A stretch of DNA of 64,000 nt from NCBI GenBank assembly GCA_013368375.1, contig JAACJP010000065.1, forward strand, positions 62,001 through 126,000, in the 5' to 3' direction. The position numbers and the translations under genes were made by a program. Each line of letters begins with the position of its first letter. Position 1 is the first letter of the stretch. Below are positions 34,608-46,202 of the stretch, in pieces. This stretch comes from Tricholomella constricta. Its lineage: Eukaryota; Basidiomycota; Agaricomycetes; Agaricales; Lyophyllaceae. A model generated the notes under the pieces. The model had not been told where the DNA came from, made no database searches, and saw nothing but the letters and a program-made list of their open reading frames with translations.

Positions 34608-35310
34608 TTGTTTATCGTCGATGGCTCGATCGTGTCGGCCCGCGAGCCCAAGCCCGCGTCGTCACCGCGTCGTCACCGCCCGCCACCAGCGCAGGAGAAC
34701 GCGCTGCTCACCAAGCTCGTCCTCTCTCTCGTCCTCGGGCCTCGTCCTCCTCTCTCTCGTCGCAGCTGTGATCCGGCTCCTGCCTCCCCGACCGCCTATG
34801 AACATCGACCTGACGACCCCTCAAGGCCGTCGACGGCCGCTCCTGCTCCTCCCACGCGCTCGCTGCTGCACCGCCGCGTGGCAACAGAAAAGCGACGACT
34901 CTGCGTCTGCTGCGGACGCCGCCGCCGCTCTCCATCCGTGCCCGCGCGTCAACGCGGACGGAAGAGCAGAGCTCCCCTTTCCTGGCTGCATCGGCGCCGA
35001 CGGCAAGCATCAGGTTGTTTACCACACGCTGTCAGCTTACTTTTTTACTTTTTACTATTTGACTGTGTAGCTTTCTGATCAGGGAGGGGGCCCGGAAGGC
35101 GATGCTGAAGGATTGGTGCCATGAATTCCGCCTTCCTCATTCCGGGAACGTCGCGACGCTCAAGCAACACCTCGAGGAGTTCAGCTCGAATCAAGAGGCA
35201 TGGGTAAGGTACGTAGGATCATACATTCAACTCTCATTCACTCTATACTGACACCGGCCGGCTGGTCAGCCTCCTTCCAAGCTCTCGCGTGACTCCCACT
35301 GACCGCTTAA
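34608..35310 (+). CDS. Possible SAP-domain-like small protein
   Basis: A low-complexity Pro/Arg/Ser-rich exon (about 34608-35011) can splice (GTTGTT...GTGTAG) to an exon at about 35070-35208. The latter encodes 'RKAMLKDWCHEFRLPHSGN' followed by a leucine-spaced helix 'ATLKQHLEEFSSNQEAWV'. This helix-turn-helix pattern resembles SAP DNA-binding motifs. A third exon after 35270 (LLPSSRVTPTDRLM) may follow. The start codon and splice sites are guesses, and the first exon could be spurious since its frames are all GC-rich. Confidence 0.3.
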
Positions 35311-35769
35311 TGACTGTATGTAGATGCCAGAATTGTGTCGTTAGCAGGGATTGTAGCGAATAGTGTCGTGTAACAGTCGCAGATTCAGAAGCGCGTGGAT
35401 ATTCTGATGTCGTGATTGACAACACTAGGCGATGATGGGCCAAGCGTGTTGAACATGAAGCTGCCAGTACGAATCTGGTTTAAATTCGTTGGTCTAGGAT
35501 TGGCTGACTGAAGACACGATGAGAAAAATACTGAAGAATGGAGAATGGGAAGAGAGGAAAGACGAGGAGGGAGAGAAAGGTTTGTTCTGATGGAAACAAG
35601 GAGGTGACACGTGTGACATTTTATATTGGTTGTGCAATGTGCAGGGTTGTCTTGTTCTCCTCGTCGTCTCTTCGTCGTTTCCCAGTCGTCTCCTCGCCGT
35701 TCTCCTCTCAGTCCTTTCATTCATTTATAACTTCACTTTCTTTTGTTATCACTCTCTTTTTTGACTACC
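35311..35769. other. Intergenic, promoter side of the 35.8-kb gene
   Basis: No gene was recognised. A pyrimidine-rich stretch (CTC/TCG runs, about 35650-35760) immediately precedes the ATG at 35770, common in fungal promoters. Confidence 0.4.
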
Positions 35770-37137
35770 ATGGCTCCTCCTCTTGCTGGCAAGCCTCCGT
35801 ACGCGACAGACGAGCCAGATTCATTTTATGAATCTGCGCCAGCCCCTCAACGTAGGGTACGGCAACAGCCAGCTCCCAACCCAAACGACAGGTCTTCTGC
35901 TTACGACGTGTGCGTCCCGGCTCCGAGGATTCATATAACGTCTCATTTCAACCCCTGACGAATACAATTTTTAGATACAACAACTATCTCAGCGCTGACG
36001 ACAGGGCTGCTGCCAACCGTCAGTCTGGCGTCGGGGCATTAGGTTTAGGTCTCTTGAACATGGACGACGATTCCGATTCCGATGATGATTCTTATTCCCG
36101 GCACAAGCCCCAGCAACCCACTTCAAGCCCCGGAGCTTCACCATCCAAACATGCCGCACTAGCAGCCGCCACCGCAAATCAGTCTCGCCACCGCAAGTCC
36201 CCGTCTCCTCCACCAAAGGTCATTGCCGCCCCTCAGCCAGGCTACGCGGCCCCCATCGCTGCACTCAACACCCTCGCCCGCCCAGAAGCCGTCGCCGCCC
36301 CTCAGGGTCGCGCTCCCCCAGCCATGCACATGAACGCCTCCCGGAATGACATTCACAACCCTTTTGCTGACCCTCATCCACCGATCAAGCCCCATCAACC
36401 TCCTTACCACATAAGCACGTCCCCGACGCCCTCCATACTTTCCAACGAGCCCCACCCACTCCAGCCCCCTGTCACCCCGATCACTCCCGTCTTTGCTCGC
36501 CCCGCGAAGCCTGGAATCAAGTTCTCCGACGTCGCCGTTGCCCGCGACCAAGCGAAGCCCATTATGCGTAGTGACAAGGAAGAAACGCTGCTTCCCAGCC
36601 GAGGAGAAAAGGGTGACGATTTCTGGCGGCGGTTCAGCATGGTGGCAAAGGAGGAGAACAAGAAACCCGCCACACAGAAGACAAGGTATGCCCTGCCTGC
36701 TCTTACTGAAATTCCACCAATATTCTAATCAAACAATCCTTAGTCCTTGGCTAAGGAAAACACAGAGCGGCTCGACGCGACTTTCTCGCTGGGTCTGGAT
36801 TGTCGGTCTTATCCTCCTCGTTGTACGCCCTCCCATCCCTTCTATCCGTTGTACTCTCAGCCCATAGCTCATACAGATAATCGGCGGTGCTATCGGTATC
36901 GGCTGGTACGTCTCTCACAAATCGCCCGACCACCAGCAGCCCACCGCAATTGGTGGGTCTGCCAACGAGGCCGCAACTGCCGTGCCGACTAGCTCGATCA
37001 AGATAGACGCGAGCGGTAGCACCATCAAGCACGTTACGCCGACACACACCGTTAAACGCCACATCTTGGACGCGCGTGCGACGCCCGTGGCTCGAATGAG
37101 TCCGCTACATAAGCGGAGGCACCACAGCAGTCACTAA
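35770..37137 (+). CDS. Proline-rich single-pass membrane protein, unknown function
   Basis: The ATG at 35770 opens MAPPLAGKPPYATDEPDSFY. Introns: about 35911-35974 (GTGCGT...TTTTAG), about 36687-36742 (GTATGC...CCTTAG) and about 36822-36876 (GTACGC...ATACAG). All give in-phase joins. The first 290 residues are disordered and Pro/Ser/Ala-rich with an acidic DDDSDSDDDS patch. A short conserved-looking block, DDFWRRFSMVAKEE, precedes a single transmembrane helix (WVWIVGLILLV + IIGGAIGIGWYV). A short Lys/His-rich tail ends at the TAA at 37135-37137. The topology suggests a large N-terminal cytosolic domain (type II-like) or a tail-anchor-like protein with a 70-residue tail. I do not recognise a named family. 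Confidence 0.75.
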
Positions 37138-37788
37138 ACGCCCCTCATGCCTCCCATCACCTAAATTATTTCCTCACTGACACTCCGCGCCCCTTCCACC
37201 CTCGCACTCACGCACTTTCACTCCCTGGGATCCCACTCATGCTTCCCGTCCACTCTTTCACGTAGGTAGCTATACCGTGACAAGGACCATCACGGCCGCG
37301 ACACATTGTATTCACACAACCACACGCACCCTATGCCCCTCCCTGCATTTGACGTACCTTGCCTTTTGCCCATTTATTTCGATACCCCACCGCACACTTG
37401 CCCTTTCTTGCCACTACCCTGTTACCTATATTGCTTTCGGTTCACGTTCTCCATCCACGACACTTGCTTATTCTTCTTTCCGTCGGAGCATTACTTATTG
37501 TTATATAGCGTTTCTCACGAAATAGATACCATTCTTGATCCTCCCAATGACGGCCCGGTCTTCATCTGAGGAGGCTCAGTTCTATGTACCTTCAACATAT
37601 AATACTGATGTTATATTTGTACGGAAATGAGTCCAACCAGTTCAGGCCCCAATCGAGTGTAATAAAGAGTAAATGAAGAAATCGAGGAAGAGAATGAAGA
37701 AGAGAATGAGACCAAATCCACCAAACCCACAGATGACATCTGAGGTCAGCCACTAACATTAAACATAACCGTCCCAGGTGCACACCGA
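37138..37788. other. Intergenic, no gene seen
   Basis: Pyrimidine-rich and C-rich DNA downstream of the membrane-protein gene; short ORFs only. Nothing supported. Confidence 0.4.
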
Positions 37789-38215
37789 TCAGCCCCAGGT
37801 CAGTCTAACGCCTCTTCTTAACGTCCAAACCCACCACGTCTCGTGGTGTCCAGCCTGCAAAGGCCGTGCGTTCTTGGATAGCGACGCCAGCCGCGCCGCA
37901 CGAATTTCCCGAAGGTTGCGCACCAGCTCCGACTGCACCGAATACATCACGACGTCGTCCTCGTCCTTCATGTCGAATGCCAGCATCCCGTTACTTTCCA
38001 GAACTCCAATTTAACTCCCTCGAATTTCGACCACATCTCCTCCCAGTACCGTTCCGGTTTCAGCGTCAAGAACACCTTCGAGGAGAGGCTTCAAGAACCT
38101 GTACTTTCTGCTCAACTTATGCTTTTGCCTCCTATTTCGGTTTTTCTCTTTCCTCCGTTCAAATTCAGACGGACCGGGCACGTTCGAATCCAGTGATCCG
38201 GACTCCCCAGTAGCT
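37789..38215 (-). CDS. Unidentified minus-strand exon(s)
   Basis: After a plausible acceptor (TTTGCAG, near 38215), one frame reads ATGESGSLDSNVPGPSEFER, a basic stretch KEKNRNRRQKHKLSRKY, then FLKPLLEGVLDAETGTVLGG. It meets a TAA near 38020. The same frame resumes with MLAFDMKDEDDVVMYSVQSE and continues to 37789. An alternative frame across the middle (LTLKPERYWEEMWSKFEGVK) is also protein-like. Either an intron or a nonsense change separates the parts. It may be a separate gene or 3' exons of the large ORF just upstream (stop at 38601). No family recognised. Confidence 0.35.
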
Positions 38216-38600
38216 GCAAAGGTCTGGACGGATGTCAGTGGCGTTTATAGGCGAATCGAGAGCCTTGGTAAACCAAGAAACATACCACGGGGTACTCCTG
38301 GGGAACCTGGCCATGGCCGCTGCCTACCGCTCTATTTCTCCTTTCTCCTCTCTTCTCCTCCCTCATCTCGCTGTTCATAACCCCAGCATCTCTGCTTCCC
38401 TCTTTAGTGCTCCTCCACGATACTGCTGTAAGCCTCTGGGTGACTGATGTCCAACGTGAAGGGTCAAGGCGCAGTCTGAGCTTCGGCGCCGCCAGGCTCC
38501 CATAGAATGCACGGCGTATAGGATTGAACGACCTGACCTCCGAGTTACGATGACCACCTCGCATCGCGTCACATCTCACACTGATTATCATGTTCAACAC

Positions 38601-41096
38601 CTAAAGACGCAAATTAAGCATTGACATCGATAAATCGTGCGAGAATAGAAAAGGACTTGCCGCAGGCGCGATTTTCGCTGCTTGACTTGGGCCCGCTGTC
38701 TGCGCCGGGTCACATTTCCCCTCCTCGTCCTCCAAACCTTCGACCCATAGGGGGACCACCTGCCCTTCATCACTCCTTTCCGGACGAGACACAAACACAG
38801 CCTCGTCATGTTTGTCACTGCCGTCGCGTGGTTCAGAAACGGGGTGCGCCTCACCGAAGTCTTCACCGTTATCCTCAAACAGAACCATGGGCACAAGCTG
38901 CTCGTCTCCTCCCTTCTCTTCCTCTATGCTGTCGTCTTCAGGGAGAGCGATCGTACCAGTGTAATATGTCCGGTCTTGCACTGTAAAGGCAGGCCCCATA
39001 CTAACGGAGGCAAGGATGCGTTGCCTGCCATCCCCCTCGCGCGGTGCAGAACGAGGGGGTGCTTTACCGAGGTCTTCGTAGTCCTCCTCGACCAGAGCCA
39101 TAGTCGATCGATCTCGCCCTGCGGTGTCGCCTCCAGGAAGCGCGATCGTGTCGGAATCGTAAGACCGGCCTTGCAAACCAGAGGTTGAGTCCACAAGAAC
39201 AGAGGGAAGCTCGGGCGCTCTCTCCTCCTCGTCACTCGCTTCAACTTCACCTGGTTCATAAACTGGAATAGCCTCGTCCCAATGCTCACCATTGTCAATG
39301 GGAAGAGGCACCAACACCGCGTCCAGCCCTTCTTGGCTTTCCTCGAGAGACGGGATAGCCTCAGGGATATTCGCTGAGACAGTGTTCCTGTGAGTGGGAG
39401 AGACGATGCGCGTATCGTTGTCCGGTCCAAGAAACGGGACATCCATTTCCCCAGCATCATTGTTGTCGTTCGGAAGAGCCACCGGAAATACTTCGTAAAA
39501 CCTTCCATCGTCCGCTGCTACGGCGGGGTTCAGCTCCACAGTAGCCGTTGCGCCAGCATCGCTTTCGAGGGGAGGTGTCCAACGTAGATCATCCACGACT
39601 GAGAGGGAAACATATGTGTCAAGCGGTCTCTGAACCTCATCGACCTCCTTGATCCCTTCCTCTTGTCCATTCGACGATTGTGTCTTGATTGCATATCGTT
39701 GCTTTGCCGTAGCCAACGCAGCCTCCCTTCTCAACTGCATGTAAATCTCCTTGGTCATTTTCACCGTTCCCATCGCTGCTAAAATAAGCCGCTTTCTCCG
39801 CTGCACTATGGCCCTTCCAGCGATTACAAGGCATAGCGACAATGCCGCCGCCAACAACAGGATTCCCCAGCGCCGGAAACACGCCTGCGTCATCGAATGT
39901 GCTGCCACTGCTGCTGCATGGGTCGCGATCAACGTGTGATCTATGAACGCGCTGCAGGTCTTCTCGGTTGTGCGCGCTACCTCGAATCCCCAGAGAGCGA
40001 GTCTCTTGACTGGAATAGCTCCCCAATGCCGCGCAAAAACTTTCGCCGTCGCACATGCCCCCATTGCTTCCGCCTGGCTCATGGTCAGCATGCGCGCTAT
40101 GCAGGTCTTCGCCGTCGTCCATGTCACTTTAAAGCCCCGCCGAACGGGTCTCCTGGCAAGAATGATTTCCCAGCGGCGGAGAACGTTTTTCACCGGCGCA
40201 TGTGCCCTCACTGCTGCTACCTGGCTCGTGGTCAACATGCGAGTCATGAAAGCGCTGTAGGTCTTCGCCGTTGTCCATGTCATTTTTCCACTCCGCCAGA
40301 CAAATTTCCTGGCATGAGCTGTCATAGCTCTGGTGCAGATTATGATTTCCACGATGTGAGCGACCGTGTACCAGGCCAGGTTCGCGACATTGGCGCGTAC
40401 GATGTGGAACAGCTTCCTTACGACGTTCATCCACGCTGTCGTCCAAAGTACAGTGCCCTGGCCCAAGACTCGTCGCGTGATCGGCCTGAATGTTGTGCGC
40501 TTTAGTTGTTGGGTAATTAGTCTGGCCGACGTCCCAGCCGCCGTTTCCAATGCACTGCGTAGGGTGAATCGGGTTAACAGCGGGAAGATGATGACTTCGC
40601 TAATCTTGACCAAGATGCTTTCCGCGAGCGTTCCTATTTCCATCGACTCGACCCTCAAAGCGAAATGCTTGACAACCGTGACCGTTCCAGCTGCCTTTTC
40701 GAACCATAATCTGAATGACGCTTCGTTGCTTGTGATGAACTGAACGTAAGCGATGGCGGCGGTGATGTTCAAAACAACGATGAGGAGAAAGAAAATTCCC
40801 GCATTGTGATGACAAGAGTTAGGTTGCGCGGAGCGGTGTCGCTGGCGGCCGCTATTGTAATGAACGCGTCGGCCATTGCGCGAATCATTCCAGCAGAATC
40901 CAATAACACGAATGATGACGAGGACCGCTGAAGGGATGAACAAAGGCGGGGTCAGGTTGCGCTATATTTCCATAGAAAGAAGAATGAATATACCCGCGAA
41001 AACAAGTACAGGTGGTAGCCTACTATCGACGACTCGGGTATAACACTCAACTAAAGTGTCCGCCCTTGAGGCAACAGGTTGTAATAGTGTGGGCAT
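38601..41096 (-). CDS. Large orphan ORF with internal repeats and hydrophobic segments
   Basis: An uninterrupted minus-strand frame of 780 codons runs 40943-38601. No ATG opens it. A 48-nt intron (GTACTT...ATATAG, about 41010-40963) would join it in phase to an exon starting at the ATG at 41096 (MPTLLQPVASRADTLVE). The N-half is basic, with hydrophobic segments (AGIFFLLIVVLNITAAIAYV; WGILLLAAALSLCLVIAGRA). It has three degenerate repeats of about 45-50 residues around WTTAKT...RMLT.SQ...A...RRW (about 40285, 40127, 39985). The C-half is acidic, with a repeated 'R.Y...TIALP..D' motif near 39145 and 38960. No known domain was recognised. The length of the open frame argues for coding on this strand; the exact start and 3' exons are unsure. 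Confidence 0.5.
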
Positions 41097-41166
41097 GAGC
41101 ACGTTGCGTTATATGCGAGCAGTCAAAAGTGTTGTGAGTTGTACACGTCCAAAGGTTGCAATTTTT

Positions 41167-41526
41167 GACTGGCTACTTTTGAAGTTCATTGCTGATCTAT
41201 AAATAGCCCTGCACCTAAGGATGAGCCCACTTAGTCCCAAGAATTGTGAACCTATCCAAGAGCCTCATCTTCTCGTTGTTGTGATGCGGGAGTTGTGGCG
41301 GTAAACGGTCCTTGTCGCGACTGCAAGGAAGGTGCCGGTTTTTATTTTGACTGGCTACTTTTGAAGTTCATTGCTGATCTATAAATAGCCCTGCACCTAA
41401 GGATGAGCCCACTTAGTCCCAAGAATTGTGAACCTATCCAAGAGCCTCATCTTCTCGTTGTTGTGATGCGGGAGTTGTGGCGGTAAACGGTCCTTGTCGC
41501 GACTGCAAGGAAGGTGCCGGTTTTTA
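41167..41526. repeat. Perfect 182-bp tandem duplication
   Basis: 41167-41344 and 41349-41526 appear identical over about 178 bp (period 182). Each copy contains the TATA-like CTATAAATAG (41197-41206 and 41379-41388). The block lies upstream of the large minus-strand ORF and 1.2 kb upstream of the plus-strand UstYa-like gene, so it duplicates possible promoter DNA. Absence of differences suggests a recent event or an assembly artefact. Confidence 0.9.
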
Positions 41527-42730
41527 CAGCAGTCGGCGTGACTCGGACCTTGTAACAGGGGAGTGTTGGGGGGTATCCCACCGACGGGTATTCCTCTTCT
41601 GAAGAAACCAAGGAAAGCTAGGTAGTAATGGATAAAGAATGGGAAACTCCGAGTCTAGAAAGAACGGGAAGAAAATTATGCAGCCAGAGGAGTCGAGCAC
41701 AAATGGGATGCATGTCGCGGGCGTAGTAGAGAGAGTAGCACTGGCGGTAGTGGGAATGTTTGGGGAGTGTTGCAGGTCAGCGAGGTTGGTGGATCCAGGT
41801 GACGGGCATTGGTGATCATTCGTTACATCTCTTCGTATTCATGTCGCAACTCGCAAACGTACTACCTCTGGCCATGCACTGCATATTTGCCGAGAAACTT
41901 CTGGATAGACTTGACTACACAAGGGGTCGTCAAATTATCATGTCGTTGCGTCAGGCCATCTGCGGTTCCGTTCATTGTGCCTAATGAGCCCTATCTGCTT
42001 TAGTATCGATCAGAAGAGTTTCTTTTGGCACGACAAGCGGTTTAAACCACACGCAATCGGCGGAGCGATCATCACGGTTTCAGCGAAACAACGGCACACG
42101 CAGGAATTGACAGCGAATTCAATAACGATAAGCCTCTTTCGATAAAATCACGCACACAGTGGGAGCGACATCACATTCTTGATAGGCGCACACTAGGCAA
42201 GCTCCATGAACCGCTGCTTCCTGATCCAGACGAATTCTGGGCGCTTGGAGCGAAAAATGCTAGCCCCTTTTTCAGACAAAAACAGGTGGTTTTCGGTCGG
42301 GGGAGCCGCCGATATCAAGGCATTTTTGGACATTCGTCTCATTCCGTCACGGTCCTGTATGTATTTTTTTCTCAATGCGCCTATCGTTATGAATGTCGAT
42401 GGAATACCTAACAGCTCATACATCATCAGCTCTTTGCAGTGAACATGGCAGCTCCCGGATTTTTACAATTGACTGGAGAACATGTGTCTACATGTCTTGA
42501 CTCTTACCCTTGCGAAAGCTTCCACCGTGACAGCGGCCACGGGCCTGGAGGCTTGATATTGGGTAAGTAAAAGAAAAATTCTAAACCCCTTTAACTGCAA
42601 GATATGGCCATGGTGATACTAGATACTGGAAATTCATCAAGCCTATGACGTCTTCTCAGCTGACCTATTTCAGGACGAAGAATTGAACTTGTTCCTACAT
42701 CTCTCACTCCTCCTCGAGCGTGCTTTTGTT
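41527..42730. other. Intergenic, no gene supported
   Basis: Only short ORFs are present (for example a 78-codon frame at 42206-42442) with no recognisable similarity. Part of this may be 5' leader of the gene starting at 42731. Confidence 0.4.
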
Positions 42731-43358
42731 ATGAAAATCATCTGGATCGCATTTCCTGCCTTGTCTACGTTACTGCTGTCGCTTCTTGCTTTTCAGCGTA
42801 TGTCTACAATCAAAAAATCGACAAAAAATGTCCTCAACGAGTACTTCAGTGAGTTCCTATTTTAGAATCTCTGGGTGCAGCGTTTTAACCAGGAGATATA
42901 TGATAGCGTACAAAGGGCATGATTATCCTCGTGAATGGCAACTCCCAGCTCTTGAGGAGGTGTACATGAACATGGAGAACAGTGTTCATTACGGGCACAA
43001 TACACCGCTTGGGATTCTTGAGTGGAATGTCACCCTTCCACCCAATGGTGGCACTCTCTACTTCGGAGAGCCTGATCACCGCCGCCCTTTCACAATATCG
43101 TTGTTTCACGAGCTGCGATGCCTTGACATTATTCGGGAGGGGATAATGGCTTTTCGGGCGGCCAAATCGCCACAGAACCCCGGCCATTTGGTTCATCACT
43201 GCATGAATTACGTCCGGCAAATGGTCTTGTGCCGTTCCAATACTGACCTGGAGTCCGTTCGCGATCACATAGGGCCACGGGTTGCGGTTAGTCAGATTAC
43301 CCATCGATGCCGCAACTGGGCGGCTGTGTATGAGGAGGCCGGGAGTAATCGACCGTGA
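42731..43358 (+). CDS. UstYa-like (DUF3328) protein, HxxHC variant
   Basis: The ATG at 42731 (MKIIWIAFPALSTLLLSLLA) gives an N-terminal membrane anchor or signal. A GTGAGT...GATAG intron (about 42848-42910) joins in phase to TYKGHDYPREWQLP. The UstYa-type hallmark pair is present: SLFHELRCLDIIR and HHCMNYVRQMVLC; the usual HxxHC in the first motif reads HELRC, with Arg replacing the second His. The family includes oxidases that crosslink or modify ribosomally made peptides in ascomycetes, with these motifs needed for activity. The His-to-Arg change may alter or abolish activity. It is convergent with a second family member at 43595-44243. Length about 190 residues, usual for the family. Confidence 0.8.
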
Positions 43359-43594
43359 AGGAAAATGTACGTATCTTCTTAGGTTCCTCTCATCAGTCCA
43401 TGCGGTTCAAGCCATTCTTAATTAGGGTTCGACCATGGGGATCAGAGTTGGACGTCGAATGTTGAGCTTTAATATAATTTTTATGCCGTTGAGCGTTGAT
43501 ATAACTTCAATGCATTGTCTTCTTGATATCGGCGCAACCGTGACCTCGCGTTTTAATCAAGACATCTGACACTCGTAAGCTTAAGATTATCAAT

Positions 43595-44243
43595 CTACTG
43601 CTGTGTGTTTGTTCTACCACTGCTATTCCATCTCTGATAGTTCTTCTCTACCTCCGCGTAAACCTCCGTCCAGTCACGACACATGTGGGTTGCTCCCACC
43701 CTGTCAAATCGGAAATCGCGATCCTCCCAGCCCGCCGGCTCGAGGGTCAAATCAGAGCCGCACAACGCCATCTGACGAAGATACCCAAGGCAATGATTTA
43801 TGTGCCCATCCTTGACACCATTCGAGGGGTCGAAGGCAAGGTTAAGCATGCGCAGGCAGTGTAATTCATGAAACATAGTGACGACGAAGATGCGGTCTTG
43901 AGGCCCTAGACGGACATAGCCTTCAGATTGGGTCGTAATGGAGAACCACTCCTTGTCTGACGCAAAGCCCGCCAGCGGATACTGTAGGCTCTCCTCAACT
44001 GTCATCAGAACAGAGCCTGGTTGCCCGCTTGGAAGCGGGACTGTGGCGGGATAGTCATGGCCGATGTATGCTGCCCACATTTGCGCTGACTTAGCATCGC
44101 AAGCACCTCAGAGACAAGGAATCCTCACAGTATATGGCTTTGCTTTGCTCACTGCGATTTGCACACGATCGGTGGATGTAGACAAGGTTAAGGCAGCTAA
44201 GGATCAGCATACCAACAGCCACCAGTTTGTGAGAGGACGACAT
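43595..44243 (-). CDS. UstYa-like (DUF3328) protein
   Basis: The minus-strand ATG at 44243 (MSSSHKLVAVGMLILSCLNL) gives an N-terminal transmembrane segment. An intron (GTGAGG...GTCAG, about 44080-44135) joins in phase to SQMWAAYIGHDYPATVPLPS. Both UstYa motifs are canonical: FHELHCLRM and NHCLGYLRQMALCGSD, followed by THMCRDWTEVYAEVEKNY. Likely a membrane-bound oxidase or peptide-modifying enzyme of the UstYa class, by family only. It ends at 43595 (TNTQQ then TAG). No precursor peptide gene is recognised nearby. Confidence 0.85.
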
Positions 44244-44584
44244 CGCGAAGGGTGCAGAGCTCTTTCCCAAGCAATAAGTTCATTAATATATCAATCAATA
44301 TCATAGTGACCACATGAAATGGCGGTCCGAAAGAACTGGAAGGGTGCCCGATGTCTGGTCCGAGAAGTGCGATCATCTTGGGACTCACGAGAATTGCTGT
44401 CCAACATTTCATCATTGACTGTGCCTTGTAGCACCAATGCCGTTCCACATACGACACCTTAATCATGATACAGTCATTGCGCGAGCTTCAGAATTGAGTC
44501 TGTGTCTCACGTGAAGGATGTTCTTTAAACTTTTCAGCATCAAATACAATAAGGAGGCGAGATACGGCGAGAGGGTGATCATTC

Positions 44585-45578
44585 TTAGCCCCTCGAGTCG
44601 TGTTGTACCATATAGACGCCTGATAAAAATTTGTCGTCAGCCCAGTTTCAAAGAGTCGTGGATACAGCACTCACCATTGGGAGGCTCCGCCTTCTTTTGC
44701 CAAAACTCGACATGGCACTGAGGCGTTTCTGGAGCACAGCTAAATTCAAAAGTAGTAAAGGACATCGACGGGCAAATGAATTCCATGTGGCGGAAGCCTT
44801 GACCAGAGAATCCAATCTTGCCAAAGTGTTTCTGGCGGGGAGGAGCACGGGTCCACAGCACGTGTCTCGACAACTCCTGACTGCCATCGAGCAACCAAAT
44901 ATCTATCTCGCTGCCATGTTGAACGTTTACTGCGGGATCGAACCCAGAAATCGTTATGTTGGGATTGGGTATCGTGGGATCGAGAACGCAGCGCTCCATC
45001 CCATAATCCATATTTCGGAACTGAACGACGGTTGAAGTCTAAGAATGAAGCATCAGATGACGTTTGTTTCAATCCGCAGAATGCCAACCGAAGAAGATAC
45101 CAAAAAGTACCTATCGTCAGGATAAATCTCCCCCACTGGACTTTGATATCGACGTGAAGCCTCTCGCAGGGAACGACTAGGGTCTGCGTCCTCGAACTGA
45201 AGAAGAATATGGGCGAAGTTATAGATCGGAGGGAACGTGCCGAGAGTACGGTTGAAAGGTAACTTTTCGAGGTTCATGTAGGTGCTGGGCCGTTTGAGAG
45301 CTGACTGAACTCGCGCATCGTGCATAGAATAGGGAACACGGCCATCCAGGAATCCAACGAAAAAGAGATAAATAGAGAGAACCGTTGTGACCAGAGTCGC
45401 AATAGATGCACAGGCCATCAATCGAGATACTGGCCACACATTAAGGAATTAGAGGTCAACTTACTCTGGTAATATATGAGGACTGCATACCGTGCACCTT
45501 TTGCGATTTTGAGGTCATAGATCCCGACTCCTTGTCGTCAGGGTCCAAGACGTCGTGGCCCTGAACAGACCGTATCAT
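44585..45578 (-). CDS. Membrane-anchored Agaricomycete protein, unknown function
   Basis: The minus-strand ATG at 45578 (MIRSVQGHDVLDPDDKESGS) gives a short cytosolic head. A 58-nt intron (GTATGC...GCCAG) leads to a signal-anchor helix (ASIATLVTTVLSIYLFFVGF). The lumenal part contains YPDDRYFLV, then after another intron a beta-rich domain: VVQFRNMDYGMERCVLDPTI, FDPAVNVQHGSEIDIWLLDG, GQGFRHMEFICPS, TFEFSC, CHVEFWQKK. A last intron leads to GVYMVQHDSRG and the TAA at 44585-44587. I recall similar N-anchored proteins with this C-terminal block as common in Agaricomycetes, sometimes described as But2-like; function is not established. Confidence 0.65.
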
Positions 45579-46202
45579 GGTCAAGGCTGGAAAATTCCGA
45601 CTTGCAGGTCAAAGTGATGTTCAGCTTTCAGAAGTTACCGTGACAAAGTCGAAAGATAACCAAAATAAAAGATCCATCGTCCTTCGTCATGTGTTACTCT
45701 GAGCGTGGACTTGGACGACAATGCCTCGAAATCCTTGAAGCCCGACAGGGTCACGAGGAGCCGACTTCCTGCATCTTGATACGAACTGTCAGTTGTTGTT
45801 TCTATGGAAGTACTGACTTTTCTGACGAACGTTGTCTATGCGTGTGTTTCGAAAGAAGAAAGATGATAATAGTAGTCAAAGATCCGATATGAGCAGTATG
45901 TTGTTAAGTAAGATCAGTTGATAAATACATCCTTACCTCAGTCGGTCCAGGTCAGCTAAGTATGATTTGCTGTCATAACCATTTTCCACCAGAGATCCGA
46001 TACTGACGCTTTATGAGTGCGTGTAAATGTCGAAGTAGATGCAAGAAGACCCCTGTGATAATGAACAAATGAAAACGGAGACAGCGAGGGAAGGAGATTA
46101 CATTGGGTACTCTTCCCAAGGCGCGCATAGCGATCGCACGTGACAATTCGCGTCACTGAAGTCTAACCGACCCCAAGGGTTTGGCCGTTGACTTGGACCG
46201 TC
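45579..46202. other. Divergent promoter region
   Basis: This lies between two genes reading away from each other (start codons at 45578 minus and 46203 plus). No ORF with support was found. Confidence 0.45.

Noticed and set aside
34582..35070. 162-codon plus-strand ORF as a stand-alone gene
   Set aside because: Low-complexity, GC-rich, open in several frames at once; only the SAP-like segment downstream gives weak support for a gene in this area, in another frame.
39897..40505. Plus-strand 202-codon Cys-rich ORF with repeated CPHC motifs
   Set aside because: It is antisense to the internal repeats of the longer 780-codon minus-strand frame; repeats in one strand produce repeats in the other.
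41527..46202. A complete RiPP gene cluster around the UstYa-like genes
   Set aside because: No precursor with repeated core peptides and dibasic processing sites, and no kexin-like protease or P450, was recognised in the flanking DNA.
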